Source: Lachnospiraceae bacterium NC2008 (lineage in GTDB: Bacteria > Bacillota > Clostridia > Lachnospirales > Lachnospiraceae). From it: a stretch of 64,000 nt of DNA. Below, piece by piece: positions 24,275 to 33,342 of this stretch. The translations under genes were made by a program, and so were the position numbers. The notes beneath the pieces were generated by a model. It was given only the letters and a program-made list of their open reading frames with translations, searched no databases and was not told the origin of the DNA. Each line of letters begins with the position of its first letter. Within the stretch, counting starts at the first letter, position 1. The stretch covers positions 62,001 through 126,000 of the forward strand of contig JHWS01000003.1 of NCBI GenBank assembly GCA_000687675.1. Direction: 5' to 3'.

Positions 24275-25477
24275 ATGAAGAAAAGAAGTATAGGAGCTCT
24301 GGCTTATAAGAATATACAAAATAATAAAGGGCGATACTTCAAGCAGGCAGCAATGGTCATGGTTCTTACCTGGACCATGCTTCTTGGTCTTATCATTATC
24401 GTTAGCATCTCTTCGGGACTTGAAAGGCTTAGAGACCGTATGGGTGCAGATCTTATGCTGGTTCCACTTGGCTATGAAAGAAGTGCGGAAGGTATCCTTA
24501 TTAAGGGTGAACCAAAGTATTTTTACTTTGAGCAGGATATTATGACCCAGCTGGAAAATGCTGATATAGAGGGGATTGAAAGGCTATCAAGTCAGTTCTA
24601 TCTTACTTCATCTAATCAGGGATGCTGTGATATACCTGTTCAGTTTATAGGCCTTGATAAGGATTCTGATTTTACTATTAAGCCTTGGATTAAGACCTTA
24701 TATGTAAATGAAAAAGATTATCTCAATGATGGCTATATCGTTGTTGGTAGCAGTATAGATGTTCCAGAAGACGGAAAGATTAGGTTCTATGATCAGTATT
24801 TTACAGTAGCTGCAAAACTAGATCAGACAGGTAGTGGCCTGGACAATGCTGTATTCCTTAATAGGACAACTACCAAGACATTATACGAGGCTGCACTTTC
24901 CAAGGGATTTAACTTTATGGATGGCTGTGACCCGCTAAAGACTGTGTCTTCAGTATTTATCACAGTTAAAGATGGCACAGATGTAAAAAGGGTTAGTCAG
25001 CAGATAAGGTCACATATAGATGGAGTACAGGTTATTGCAACCGATGGCATGATAGGTAGTACTCAGCAGGGATTAGAAGGTTTTATAAGCCTTATGTACA
25101 TACTTATTGGAATATTAATTGTACTGTCTTTTGTGATACTAAGTCTTTCATTTAAATTACAGGTTACTGAAAGAAAAGATGACTACAAACTTATGAGAAC
25201 CATAGGTGTAACCAAGGGAGAAATAAGGAAACTGGTTCTAAGCCAGGCATTTATCCTTAGTATTATAGGAAGTATTCTTGGGCTGGTACTGGCAACCGTA
25301 AGCATTTTCCCTTTTTATACAGCTATAAATGCTGCGGTATCAATACCTTTCCTTATACCATCAGGGATTAAGTTAGTTTTACTCTATCTGGTAACAGGAT
25401 TGATTGGAATAATAATAGGACCACTGGGAGCGCTGGGATCTGCAATCAGAATATCTGGAGGCTTAGAGGAAAGATGA
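24275..25477 (+). CDS. FtsX/MacB-type ABC permease
   Basis: 400 residues: an N-terminal membrane segment (about 25-47), a large extracytoplasmic domain, and three C-terminal membrane segments with VTERKDDYKLMRTIGVTKGEI, the typical FtsX cytoplasmic loop. Such permeases work with LolD-like ATPases in export, lipoprotein release or mechanotransmission, not in small-solute import. The extracytoplasmic domain has SSNQGCCDIP, an adjacent Cys pair. It overlaps its ATPase gene as ATGA. Its place inside a sulfur uptake operon is unexplained. Confidence 0.86.
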   Translation: MKKRSIGALAYKNIQNNKGRYFKQAAMVMVLTWTMLLGLIIIVSISSGLERLRDRMGADLMLVPLGYERSAEGILIKGEPKYFYFEQDIMTQLENADIEGIERLSSQFYLTSSNQGCCDIPVQFIGLDKDSDFTIKPWIKTLYVNEKDYLNDGYIVVGSSIDVPEDGKIRFYDQYFTVAAKLDQTGSGLDNAVFLNRTTTKTLYEAALSKGFNFMDGCDPLKTVSSVFITVKDGTDVKRVSQQIRSHIDGVQVIATDGMIGSTQQGLEGFISLMYILIGILIVLSFVILSLSFKLQVTERKDDYKLMRTIGVTKGEIRKLVLSQAFILSIIGSILGLVLATVSIFPFYTAINAAVSIPFLIPSGIKLVLLYLVTGLIGIIIGPLGALGSAIRISGGLEER

Positions 25478-26115
25478 AGATAGAAGTTAATAACATATAT
25501 AAGTCATACCACAGTAAGCACAGGGATATAGATGTTCTTAAGGATGTAACTTTCTCCTTGGAAAAAGGGAAGTTTTACTGCCTTAAAGGAGATTCAGGCT
25601 GCGGAAAAACGACCCTTCTTAGTATTCTTGCAGGAGTAATTAAGCCAGACAAGGGGCAGGTTATTGTAGATGATACTAATCTCACAGCTCTTTCTGAAGA
25701 CAAGAGGACTAAGCTTCGTCGTCATACCATAGCCTACATACCACAGGCTCAGGAGGTTATAGAGGACCTTACAGTAGAGGAGAATATAACTTTAGTTGAC
25801 TACTTTGAAGGGAAAAAAGTTAATCAGGAGAAACTTGAAGAAGTAGTTAATATCTTGGGAATAAACAAGCTTAGAAAAGAGTATCCAAGAGAACTTTCTG
25901 GCGGCGAGGCTAGAAGAGTAATCTTTGCAAGAGCTCTTTATCAGGGAGCCAGCGTTATATATGCCGACGAACCAACTAATGATCTTGATAAAGACAATAG
26001 GGAAGCTATTGCCTCTATTATAAAAAGTATTACAGAAAAGGGTGTTACCTTTATGGCAGCAACCCATGACGAAGGTCTTATGTGCAGAGCTAATAAGGTT
26101 TTTGCATTGCAGTAA
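25474..26115 (+). CDS. ABC ATPase, LolD/MacB type
   Basis: 213 residues, the short form usual for FtsX partners. Walker A GDSGCGKTT, signature LSGGEARRV, Walker B VIYADEPTNDLD and AATHD as switch region. The DEPTNDLD end of Walker B is the LolD/MacB-type wording. The ATG overlaps the permease stop codon. The gene for the binding lipoprotein of the other ABC module follows 58 bases later. Confidence 0.88.
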   Translation: MKIEVNNIYKSYHSKHRDIDVLKDVTFSLEKGKFYCLKGDSGCGKTTLLSILAGVIKPDKGQVIVDDTNLTALSEDKRTKLRRHTIAYIPQAQEVIEDLTVEENITLVDYFEGKKVNQEKLEEVVNILGINKLRKEYPRELSGGEARRVIFARALYQGASVIYADEPTNDLDKDNREAIASIIKSITEKGVTFMAATHDEGLMCRANKVFALQ

Positions 26116-26173
26116 TTAGATAATACAGAGTTAATTTAATTCTGATTTATATATCACACAGGAGGAAATAATC

Positions 26174-27250
26174 ATGAAAAAGAAAGTATTAGCATCTCTC
26201 TTAGCCGTTGTTCTTACATTCGGTTTATTTACAGGATGCGAAAAGGCTTCAGCTGAAGCTGACAAATCACCAGCACCAGCAACATCTACAGAGTCAAGTA
26301 CAGGTGAGGCAGCACCTGTCACACCTGCCAAGAATTTTGGTAAGATTGATATCCCAGCTCTCGATGGTTCACTTTGTGGTGCGCCTATCTATATTGCTTA
26401 CGAAAAGGGATTCTTTGCTGAGGAAGGTATTGATGCTAACCTTACAGCAGCAGACTTTGAAACAAGAAAGATTGGTCTTAATAATGGTAACGTACCATTT
26501 GTAAATGGTGACTTCCAGTTCTTCTCTTCGGCAGAGCAGGGAATCGACATGAAGGTTATAGGCGGTATGCACTATGGTTGTATCAAGCTTGTAGTTAGAG
26601 CTGATTCTGATCTTCCAGCTAAGGCTTCTGATCCATCAGAGCTTAAGAATCTTAAGATTGGTGTTGATGAAGTTGGTGGTACAACATTCCAGGTAGCTTC
26701 AGTATGGCTTGAGGAAAATGGTGTATCAGCAAAGCAGGAGAAGGGTGAAGCAACATTCCTTCCATATTCTGATGGTAACTTAGAGCTCGAAGCTCTTTAC
26801 AATGGTGATATCGATGTTGCTGCAGTTTGGGATCCACTTGGAGATATAGCAGTTAGCTCAGGTAAGGCTAAAGTTCTTATTGATATTAGCAAAGATGAGC
26901 CATTTGCAGGTAAGTATTGCTGCTTCTACTATGCTTCAACAAAGGTGCTTAATGAGAACCCAGATGAAATCCAGGCTCTCTACAATGCAGTTGTTAAAGC
27001 TCAGGAATGGATTAATGAGAATCCAGACGAGGCTCTTCAGATTATCATCGATGGAAATTATTCAGAAGTTGAAGATGTAGAGCTTGCTAAGCAGCTTATT
27101 GTTCAGTATGAGTACGAATCAGCTGAAAGTGCAGGAACACATGATGTTCGCGGAGATGTACTCTACTTTGCTCAGAAGCTTAAAGATATTGGCTACCTTG
27201 AAGGTGACCCAGAAGAATTTACAGAAAAGCTTTATCAGCCACTTAACTAG
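26174..27250 (+). CDS. Substrate-binding lipoprotein, sulfonate/taurine/nitrate ABC type
   Basis: 358 residues with a lipoprotein signal: FGLFTGCEKAS, C22 as the lipidated Cys. A Ser/Thr/Pro/Ala-rich linker runs to about residue 55. The rest is an SsuA/TauA/NMT1-like periplasmic-binding fold (IAYEKGFFAEEGIDANLTA, DGNLELEALYNGDIDVAAVW, FYYASTKVLNENPDEIQALY). GGAGGAAA precedes ATG 26174. As last gene of the operon it supplies the receptor for the permease/ATPase pair at 22025-23802, although an unrelated ABC pair lies between. The ligand is unknown. Confidence 0.88.
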   Translation: MKKKVLASLLAVVLTFGLFTGCEKASAEADKSPAPATSTESSTGEAAPVTPAKNFGKIDIPALDGSLCGAPIYIAYEKGFFAEEGIDANLTAADFETRKIGLNNGNVPFVNGDFQFFSSAEQGIDMKVIGGMHYGCIKLVVRADSDLPAKASDPSELKNLKIGVDEVGGTTFQVASVWLEENGVSAKQEKGEATFLPYSDGNLELEALYNGDIDVAAVWDPLGDIAVSSGKAKVLIDISKDEPFAGKYCCFYYASTKVLNENPDEIQALYNAVVKAQEWINENPDEALQIIIDGNYSEVEDVELAKQLIVQYEYESAESAGTHDVRGDVLYFAQKLKDIGYLEGDPEEFTEKLYQPLN

Positions 27251-27262
27251 GATTTGTATTAG

Positions 27263-27811
27263 CTAAACCGATACCGATGCTACGAAAGCTTTAATCTTTA
27301 GTATTCTTTCTTTACTTGAAGACAATGCAAATGACACAGCCTTTTTCTTATAATTATCATAGGAAGAAGGCTGTATTTTTTCTTTTGATTCTTCTAACAG
27401 TTCAAGAAACCATTCTGGATCTTGGTCTATTTTCTTTAATATCATGTCATGAGCTCTATCCTGAACCTGGTGACTTTCATATCTTGTGATGGTCTTACCA
27501 CCCCAGCCAAGTAATATACAAAGGTCTTTTTGACTAATACCATATTTTTTTCGAATGTCACATATTTGCTTTGAAGTAAGGAGTTTCTCAGAAATTCTGT
27601 ATGCATCTTTCAGACTAATATCATTTTCCTGAATCTGTCCTTCTTCCATATAAAGTTCATTAGCTTTGTCGCAGAACATATAGGTAGCATTATACTCGAT
27701 AATCTTTTTCTTATAGGTTGTCTTTTCCTTTACAAGTACGGTTTTTACTTCATGTTCTTCCATACAGCAGGTACATAATTTAGTTTCTGTTTTAACGATT
27801 TTCATATCCAT
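27263..27811 (-). CDS. Antitoxin-like regulator: zinc-finger plus HTH, no toxin seen
   Basis: 182 residues from the ATG at 27811, which has GAGGT upstream on the minus strand. It begins with a CTCC motif (YgiT/MqsA-like finger, though the second Cys pair is reduced). It continues with SKQICDIRKKYGISQKDLC and LLGWGGKTITRYESHQVQD, the XRE-type HTH found in MqsA-like and SocA/Panacea-type antitoxins. Longer relatives carry a C-terminal SocA (DUF4065) domain; it is absent here. No toxin gene adjoins it: the sulfur operon ends 12 bases away in convergent orientation and the upstream neighbour is a polysaccharide acylation gene. A perfect 20-bp palindrome 48 bases before the start suggests autoregulation. 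Confidence 0.75.
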   Translation of the reverse strand: MDMKIVKTETKLCTCCMEEHEVKTVLVKEKTTYKKKIIEYNATYMFCDKANELYMEEGQIQENDISLKDAYRISEKLLTSKQICDIRKKYGISQKDLCILLGWGGKTITRYESHQVQDRAHDMILKKIDQDPEWFLELLEESKEKIQPSSYDNYKKKAVSFALSSSKERILKIKAFVASVSV

Positions 27812-27858
27812 AAATATTACCTCGGCCTTCTGTAAGTGAACATATTTATGATGGTTAG

Positions 27859-27878
27859 AAGGTATCAATTGATACCTT
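27859..27878. promoter_or_regulatory. 20-bp perfect palindrome, likely autoregulatory operator
   Basis: AAGGTATCAATTGATACCTT, 48 bases upstream of the antitoxin-like gene's ATG. The AGGT/ACCT ends recall the half-sites bound by MqsA-type proteins, though arranged differently. Confidence 0.65.
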
Positions 27879-27899
27879 AACAATACAATAAAATAAAAA

Positions 27900-29333
27900 T
27901 TAATTCAACATCTTCTCCAGCTTACTCATTACGCCGCCGCTTCCTATAATAGAAATATTATTTATAACGATAACGTCATCTATACCATGCTTATCAACAA
28001 AATCCAGCACGTCTTCATTGCAATATCTGTAATCCATAACATATACAGTATGGTAATGATCTACTAAGAAAGGTACGAAGCAGTTTCCATAGGATTCTTT
28101 GATTACCAGGCAAGAAGAAGTTTTTCGCCAAAGGACCGGATTCTCAATCTTCTGCATAGGCTGGTCTCCGCCTATAAAGCAGTTATACTTAGTATATTCA
28201 CTCCAGTTAGTTACATCGTGAATTACATCATATTCTGTCTCTTTACCCCCTTTTGAATAATAGGTAAGCTTATTAGTTCCCTTTGGAATAAATGCTTCCA
28301 CATAATCTGGATTTGCAGCCATAGCCGGATCCTTAAGAGTACTGTAATAAGAACCAAGGAATGGTGAGAATGTCATCTTTGTATAATAATCAAGCTCATG
28401 TGGTTCCCATCCTTTAGCTTTGCAGTAATTTCTATATACATAGTATGCTCCAAGAGCTGTCCAGTGATGATCTGTTCTGAAATAGAGATATTCATCGTTA
28501 TGCTGTCTAAGAATATCAACAGATTCTATACCTGTAGCCTTGTTATATAAGCTGTAATAATAGTGAACAGCATCTGCCTGATTTGAACCCCCAAGAGCAG
28601 CAAGTTCATCTTCTGGAAGCATAACTCCTGATGAATTAGCTACAAGTATGTTATATACATTAGCCTTACCATCAAGCTCTTCTGCGCATTTTTCAATTAT
28701 GCCTGTGTATCTTGTTGCAGCCTTATTACTAAAGTAGTAAAGAGAATGTGCAGCACCATCTTTTACGTAAAGATTCCTATTAATATACTGCTTAATTTCA
28801 GCTTCCATAGCCTTGGAATTAGGTGCCTCAGCATCAGAATAATTTTCATCCTGTGTATAGTCTTCATCAACAACTATATCTTCAGAAGAAATTAAATCAT
28901 CTGGATTTGGTTCAATATATGAACTATCTTCAGTATCATTAACATCTTGTTCACTTGGTGAACTATTATTAGCTACATCATATGGATCTTCAAAATCTGG
29001 AATCTCATCTGCTTCGTAACTTGTACCAACAACTTTAGGGCCATCATTTAAACCATAATATTTCTTGATATTGTCATCAGCAGAAATCATATATTCTCTG
29101 CCTGGGAAAGAATCTGAATACCAAAGACCAACTCCAGACATATAGTGACCATTTAAAAATCCAGACACCGTAAAAGTTGGAAATGCTGTTAGTTCACGCT
29201 TTTCAACTTCTGAAACCTTAGGTCTTAGAGGCATAATAAAACTAACAATAAAGCCAATTCCAAGTATCATAAAGAAAAGGGCTATTGATATAGTCATGCT
29301 TGTATTCTTTTGTGATTCTTTATTATTAGCCAT
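27900..29333 (-). CDS. DHHW-family exported protein (AlgJ/AlgX-like partner of MBOAT)
   Basis: 477 residues with one N-terminal membrane anchor (about 14-35), an Asp/Glu/Ser-rich low-complexity stretch (about 110-180) and a C-terminal SGNH-like domain. The motif RTDHHWTALGAYY identifies the DHHW family, whose members accompany MBOAT acyltransferases and help O-acetylate exported polysaccharides. I start at ATG 29333, four bases after the MBOAT stop; a longer frame to 29381 would run into that gene. It forms a two-gene minus-strand operon with the MBOAT. The acidic linker contains two of the 19-bp dyads. Confidence 0.85.
   Translation of the reverse strand: MANNKESQKNTSMTISIALFFMILGIGFIVSFIMPLRPKVSEVEKRELTAFPTFTVSGFLNGHYMSGVGLWYSDSFPGREYMISADDNIKKYYGLNDGPKVVGTSYEADEIPDFEDPYDVANNSSPSEQDVNDTEDSSYIEPNPDDLISSEDIVVDEDYTQDENYSDAEAPNSKAMEAEIKQYINRNLYVKDGAAHSLYYFSNKAATRYTGIIEKCAEELDGKANVYNILVANSSGVMLPEDELAALGGSNQADAVHYYYSLYNKATGIESVDILRQHNDEYLYFRTDHHWTALGAYYVYRNYCKAKGWEPHELDYYTKMTFSPFLGSYYSTLKDPAMAANPDYVEAFIPKGTNKLTYYSKGGKETEYDVIHDVTNWSEYTKYNCFIGGDQPMQKIENPVLWRKTSSCLVIKESYGNCFVPFLVDHYHTVYVMDYRYCNEDVLDFVDKHGIDDVIVINNISIIGSGGVMSKLEKMLN
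28908..28926. repeat. 19-bp dyad, TAGTTCA-N5-TGAACTA family (site 7)
   Basis: TGGTTCAATATATGAACTA in the acidic-linker part of the DHHW gene. Inner arms perfect; 39 bp from site 8, centre to centre. Confidence 0.5.
28947..28965. repeat. 19-bp dyad, TAGTTCA-N5-TGAACTA family (site 8)
   Basis: TTGTTCACTTGGTGAACTA in the acidic-linker part of the DHHW gene. Inner arms perfect. Confidence 0.5.
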
Positions 29334-29337
29334 AATT

Positions 29338-30840
29338 CTAGAACCTAAAATATAAGAATGGATTATAGCTGTTGCCAACAAGGGAAAGGGTTGCCAGTCC
29401 TAACATAATAGCTGGAACAACTACATTAAGTATATTACTAAGAATCCTGGTGAATCCATTAGTTTCTTTATGTATCACATCTCCAATCCACTTAAATAAT
29501 GGAGTACATGCAAGTACAACATATATAAGAAGGAAGATGTTGGATTTAATTGAGCTTATAAGCTGTATATCATAGAGTTTAACTTTTGAAGCATTTCCAG
29601 ATGTAAATGCGAAAAGGCCGCTAATAGCAGCTTTTAACATAATAAAACTATCAAATCTAAACAACACCCATCCAAATGTTACAGTTATCAAAGCATAGAT
29701 ATTTCCAATAACAGGAATCTTTTTTCCTCTGAATATGTATTTTTCTAAAATAAGGAAAACAAAATAGTAAAGTCCCCATAAGGCAAAATTGGCGCTGGCT
29801 CCATGCCAAAGACCAGTAAGTACCCATACAATAAGTAAATTGATTATGTGTTTACAAACCTTAACCCTGCTTCCTCCAAGAGGAATATATACATAGTCTC
29901 TAAAAAATGTACTAAGAGATATATGCCATCTTCTCCAGAATTCCTGAACTGAAGAGGCGATATAAGGATAGTTAAAGTTTTCCATATAGTGGAATCCACA
30001 GATTCTTCCAAGTCCTATAGCCATATCTGAATAAGCTGAAAAATCAAGATAAATCCATATGGTGTAACATATTGCTCCAAACCAAAGCCCTAGGCAGGTC
30101 TGTCCCTTAAGGGTATCCATACTTGTTGGAAGGAAGGTATCTGCAAGTTTGGCTACAGAATTAGCTAATACTGCCTTCTTTGCAAGACCAATAGAAAATC
30201 TTTTTATTCCTGTAAATACATCATTTTGATTTGGATTTCTATCTTCTATCTCTTTAGCAACTGTTTCATATCTAACAATTGGACCAGCAATACATTGATG
30301 GAAAAGACCAGCGTAAAGAAGGACCTTACTATACGATTTATTAGCTTCTACCTTTTTTGTATAAACATCTGCGACATATGAAATAAGCTGGAATGTATAA
30401 AAAGAGATACCAATTGGAAGAGTAATTTTAATAACCGGTATCTTACTGATGCTCATAAGTCCAAGACCTGCATTGATGCAGTCTGATAACCAGGTAAGAT
30501 ATTTAAAGAAAACAAGTACAGCAAGAAGGATAGTTATAGCCAGTGTAAGGTATAACTTTGCATGTTTTTTTTCTGATTTGTATTTATCTTTAAGAAATTT
30601 TTTCTTGGCGGTACGTCTTATTACCTTAGCGTCATATTCTTTTTGAATAAATAAAGCAAATAGATATGCTATAAAAGAATCTCCACAAAGCAAAAGTAAA
30701 TACAGTGGGCCTGACCAACTGTAAAAAATCAGGGAGAAAAAGAGCAATACAGCATTTTTATATTCTTTTGGTGCCAGATAATATATTAAAAACTGTATAG
30801 GCAAAAATGCATATACAAATATAAGACTTGAAAAAACCAT
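29338..30840 (-). CDS. MBOAT-family O-acyltransferase (AlgI/DltB-like)
   Basis: 500 residues, about ten membrane segments. The start, MVFSSLIFVYAFLPIQFLIY, and the blocks FQLISYVADVYTKK, FWRRWHISLSTFFRDYVYIPLGG and WVLTGLWHGASANFALWG are typical of AlgI-type MBOAT proteins; the His in WHGA is catalytic. It would pass an acyl group across the membrane to the DHHW protein encoded directly downstream. The target polysaccharide is unknown. A minus-strand promoter is visible just upstream. Confidence 0.93.
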   Translation of the reverse strand: MVFSSLIFVYAFLPIQFLIYYLAPKEYKNAVLLFFSLIFYSWSGPLYLLLLCGDSFIAYLFALFIQKEYDAKVIRRTAKKKFLKDKYKSEKKHAKLYLTLAITILLAVLVFFKYLTWLSDCINAGLGLMSISKIPVIKITLPIGISFYTFQLISYVADVYTKKVEANKSYSKVLLYAGLFHQCIAGPIVRYETVAKEIEDRNPNQNDVFTGIKRFSIGLAKKAVLANSVAKLADTFLPTSMDTLKGQTCLGLWFGAICYTIWIYLDFSAYSDMAIGLGRICGFHYMENFNYPYIASSVQEFWRRWHISLSTFFRDYVYIPLGGSRVKVCKHIINLLIVWVLTGLWHGASANFALWGLYYFVFLILEKYIFRGKKIPVIGNIYALITVTFGWVLFRFDSFIMLKAAISGLFAFTSGNASKVKLYDIQLISSIKSNIFLLIYVVLACTPLFKWIGDVIHKETNGFTRILSNILNVVVPAIMLGLATLSLVGNSYNPFLYFRF

Positions 30841-30865
30841 AGTATCAATAATCTAACATATTTTA

Positions 30866-30894
30866 TATATAGGGTAACTAGGTAATAGTAACAA
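30866..30894 (-). promoter_or_regulatory. Promoter of the MBOAT-DHHW operon
   Basis: On the minus strand: TTGTTA, 17-base spacer, TATATA, ending 25 bases before the MBOAT ATG. Confidence 0.5.
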
Positions 30895-30980
30895 AATATA
30901 AGGATTGCCCAAGTTTATAGTCTTAATTATTCATAAAAAATAAGGAATAGAACAGATAATTAACCAAAATTTTGCATTTG

Positions 30981-30989
30981 TGTTATAAT
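30981..30989 (+). promoter_or_regulatory. Extended -10 promoter of accDA
   Basis: TGTTATAAT, an extended -10 without a clear -35, giving a leader of about 48 nt. Confidence 0.55.
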
Positions 30990-31043
30990 TTCAAAGTATC
31001 TTTAATACAAATGAAATGGGAAACAGAAGGATTGGGTACCAAC

Positions 31044-32687
31044 ATGGAAAACATAATCGAATGTCCAAATTGTAAAAAAGAATTAGACAAACAGAAAGTT
31101 GTTAAGAAGAAGTATATCTGCTATGAATGCGGATACAACTTCAGAGTACGTGCAAAACATAGAATTAGTATGGTTGCAGATAAAGATACTTTTGAGCCAT
31201 GGTTCGAAGATCTTGTAGAAAGCAATCCACTTAACTTTGAAGGATATGAAGAAAAACTTGCTGCAGCAAGAGAAAAAACTGGTCTTACTGAGGCTGTTAC
31301 AGTTGGTAAATGCAAGATTTTCGGTGAAGAAGCAGTTATAGGTATATGCGATGCTAGATTTATGATGGCCTCTATGGGTCATGTAGTTGGTGAGCGTATT
31401 ACTTCAGCTATAGAAAGAGCTACAAAGGAAAAGTTACCTGTATTTATGTTCTGTGCATCTGGTGGTGCCAGAATGCAGGAGGGTATCATCTCACTTATGC
31501 AGATGGCTAAGACAGCAGCTGCAATAAGAAAACATGGAGAAGCAGGTCTCTTCTATTCAACTATTCTTACAGATCCAACAACCGGTGGTGTTACAGCATC
31601 ATTTGCTATGCTTGGCGATGTAATTATGGCAGAGCCAGGAGCCCTTATTGGATTTGCAGGACCTAGAGTTATTAAGCAGACAATTGGCCAGGAACTTCCA
31701 GAAGGATTCCAGAGAGCTGAGTTCCTTCTTGAGCATGGATTTGTAGATGGTATTGTTGAGAGAAAAGATCTTCGTAAGATTATGTATTACCTCATCTATA
31801 CTAACAAGCAGAAGGGTGACAAGTTCAAACTCCATATCCAGTCAGAAGATGAGAAGAAGTTCCTCCTTAGTGAGATTCTTAAAGAACAAGAATGGAAGAG
31901 CAAACCACTTACAGCCTGGGAAAAGGTTAGAGCTGTAAGACAGGCTCAGCGTCCATCAGCTAAGGACTATATGGATACAATATTCGACTACTTTGTTGAA
32001 GCACACGGTGATAGATTATATAGCGATGATCAGGCCCTTATCGGCGGATTTGCTTTACTTGAAGGTCAGCCTGTTACAGTTATAGCAGACTTAAAGGGAA
32101 GTACATTTGCTGAGTGCAAAAAGAGAAACTTTGGCATGCCGCTTCCAGAAGGATATCGTAAGGCTGTACGTCTTATGAAACAGGCAGAAAAATTCGGTAG
32201 ACCAATTATCAGTTTTGTTAATACAGCCGGTGCATTCTGTGGTATCGAAGCTGAAGAAAGAGGCGAAGGTGAAGCTATTGCAAGATCGCTTCTTGAGATG
32301 AGTGGTGTTAAAGTTCCAGTTCTCGTAATCGTTATCGGTGAAGGTGGATCTGGTGGAGCCCTTGCTACAGCAGTTGGTAACGAAGTATGGATGCTTGAGA
32401 ATGCTACATATTCAATTCTTTCACCAGAAGGATTTGCATCTATTCTTTGGAAGGATGCAGAGAAGGCACCTAAGGCCAGCGAAGTTATGAATATTACAGC
32501 TCAGGATCTTAAGAGACTTGGAGTTGTTGAAGAGATTATTCCAGAGTACGGCGGAGCTTCAAGCAAGACTGCTTCTGCAATCGGTGGATACATGAGAGAC
32601 GAAATCGTTAAGTTCCTTAAGAAGTACGACGGAAAGGAATGGGATGAAATCGTAGATATGAGATACGATAGATTCAGAAAATACTAA
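31044..32687 (+). CDS. accDA: Acetyl-CoA carboxylase carboxyltransferase, fused beta and alpha subunits
   Basis: One 547-residue frame contains both carboxyltransferase subunits, which transfer CO2 from carboxybiotin to acetyl-CoA in fatty-acid synthesis. Residues 1 to about 275 are AccD: a four-Cys zinc ribbon (C7, C10, C26, C29) and [20 protein letters not shown]. From about 280 it is Acc[41 protein letters not shown] and [10 protein letters not shown]. Usually these are two genes; no stop or frameshift separates them here. I start at ATG 31044, where the zinc ribbon begins (AGAAGGA lies rather far upstream). Biotin carrier and carboxylase genes are not nearby. Strongly biased codons suggest high expression. 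Confidence 0.95.
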   Translation: MENIIECPNCKKELDKQKVVKKKYICYECGYNFRVRAKHRISMVADKDTFEPWFEDLVESNPLNFEGYEEKLAAAREKTGLTEAVTVGKCKIFGEEAVIGICDARFMMASMGHVVGERITSAIERATKEKLPVFMFCASGGARMQEGIISLMQMAKTAAAIRKHGEAGLFYSTILTDPTTGGVTASFAMLGDVIMAEPGALIGFAGPRVIKQTIGQELPEGFQRAEFLLEHGFVDGIVERKDLRKIMYYLIYTNKQKGDKFKLHIQSEDEKKFLLSEILKEQEWKSKPLTAWEKVRAVRQAQRPSAKDYMDTIFDYFVEAHGDRLYSDDQALIGGFALLEGQPVTVIADLKGSTFAECKKRNFGMPLPEGYRKAVRLMKQAEKFGRPIISFVNTAGAFCGIEAEERGEGEAIARSLLEMSGVKVPVLVIVIGEGGSGGALATAVGNEVWMLENATYSILSPEGFASILWKDAEKAPKASEVMNITAQDLKRLGVVEEIIPEYGGASSKTASAIGGYMRDEIVKFLKKYDGKEWDEIVDMRYDRFRKY

Positions 32688-32704
32688 AAATAAATTAATA
32701 GATG

Positions 32705-32738
32705 AGATGTCAGAAGAAAATCTTCTGGCATCTTTTTA
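32705..32738 (+). terminator. Terminator of accDA
   Basis: AGATGtCAGAAGA, loop AAA, TCTTCTGgCATCT, then five T; 12 pairs with one T-G. Confidence 0.9.
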
Positions 32739-32757
32739 AAAGGTTGGAATAATTTGC

Positions 32758-33342
32758 ATGAAACTCGATTTACTCTTTATAGCAAATAGCGCCTTACTTG
32801 GTCTTGGACTGGCTATGGATGCATTTTCGGTATCTCTTGCCAATGGTCTTAATGAACCTAAAATGAAAAGAACCAGGATGGTATTTATAGCAATGGTATA
32901 TGCCATCTTTCAGGCTATCATGCCTTTAACAGGCTGGGTTTGTGTTCATTCAGTGGTTTGCTATTTTAAAGCATTTGAAAAATTTATTCCATGGACAGCA
33001 TTAATCCTTCTCCTATTTATAGGAGGAAAGATGCTTATTGAAGGAATAAAAGGTGATGATGAAAAATCTGAGACTAAAAATCTCTCTTTATTCGTTCTTC
33101 TTTTACAAGGTATTGCTACTTCTATAGATGCTTTATCTGTGGGATTTACCATAGCAGAATATGGATTTATTATGGCTCTTTTATGTGCTATTATTATAGC
33201 AACAGTAACGTTCGTTACCTGCTATGTAGGCTTAGGAATCGGCAAAAAATTCGGAACTAAGTTTGCTAGCAAGGCAACCATATTAGGGGGCCTCATTCTA
33301 ATATTTATTGGAATCGAGATATTTGTTAAGGGAGTCTTTTAA
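32758..33342 (+). CDS. mntP: Manganese efflux pump, MntP family
   Basis: 194 residues, six membrane segments. The duplicated DUF204 motif is clear: LGLAMDAFSVSLANG in the first half and GIATSIDALSVGFTIAE in the second, with the membrane Asp residues needed for manganese export. The cytoplasmic loop is acidic and charged (KGDDEKSETKN). TTGG-type sequence lies before ATG 32758 but no strong ribosome site. No Mn riboswitch (yybP type) is seen in the short spacer. It overlaps the next gene by one base (TAATG). Confidence 0.9.
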   Translation: MKLDLLFIANSALLGLGLAMDAFSVSLANGLNEPKMKRTRMVFIAMVYAIFQAIMPLTGWVCVHSVVCYFKAFEKFIPWTALILLLFIGGKMLIEGIKGDDEKSETKNLSLFVLLLQGIATSIDALSVGFTIAEYGFIMALLCAIIIATVTFVTCYVGLGIGKKFGTKFASKATILGGLILIFIGIEIFVKGVF

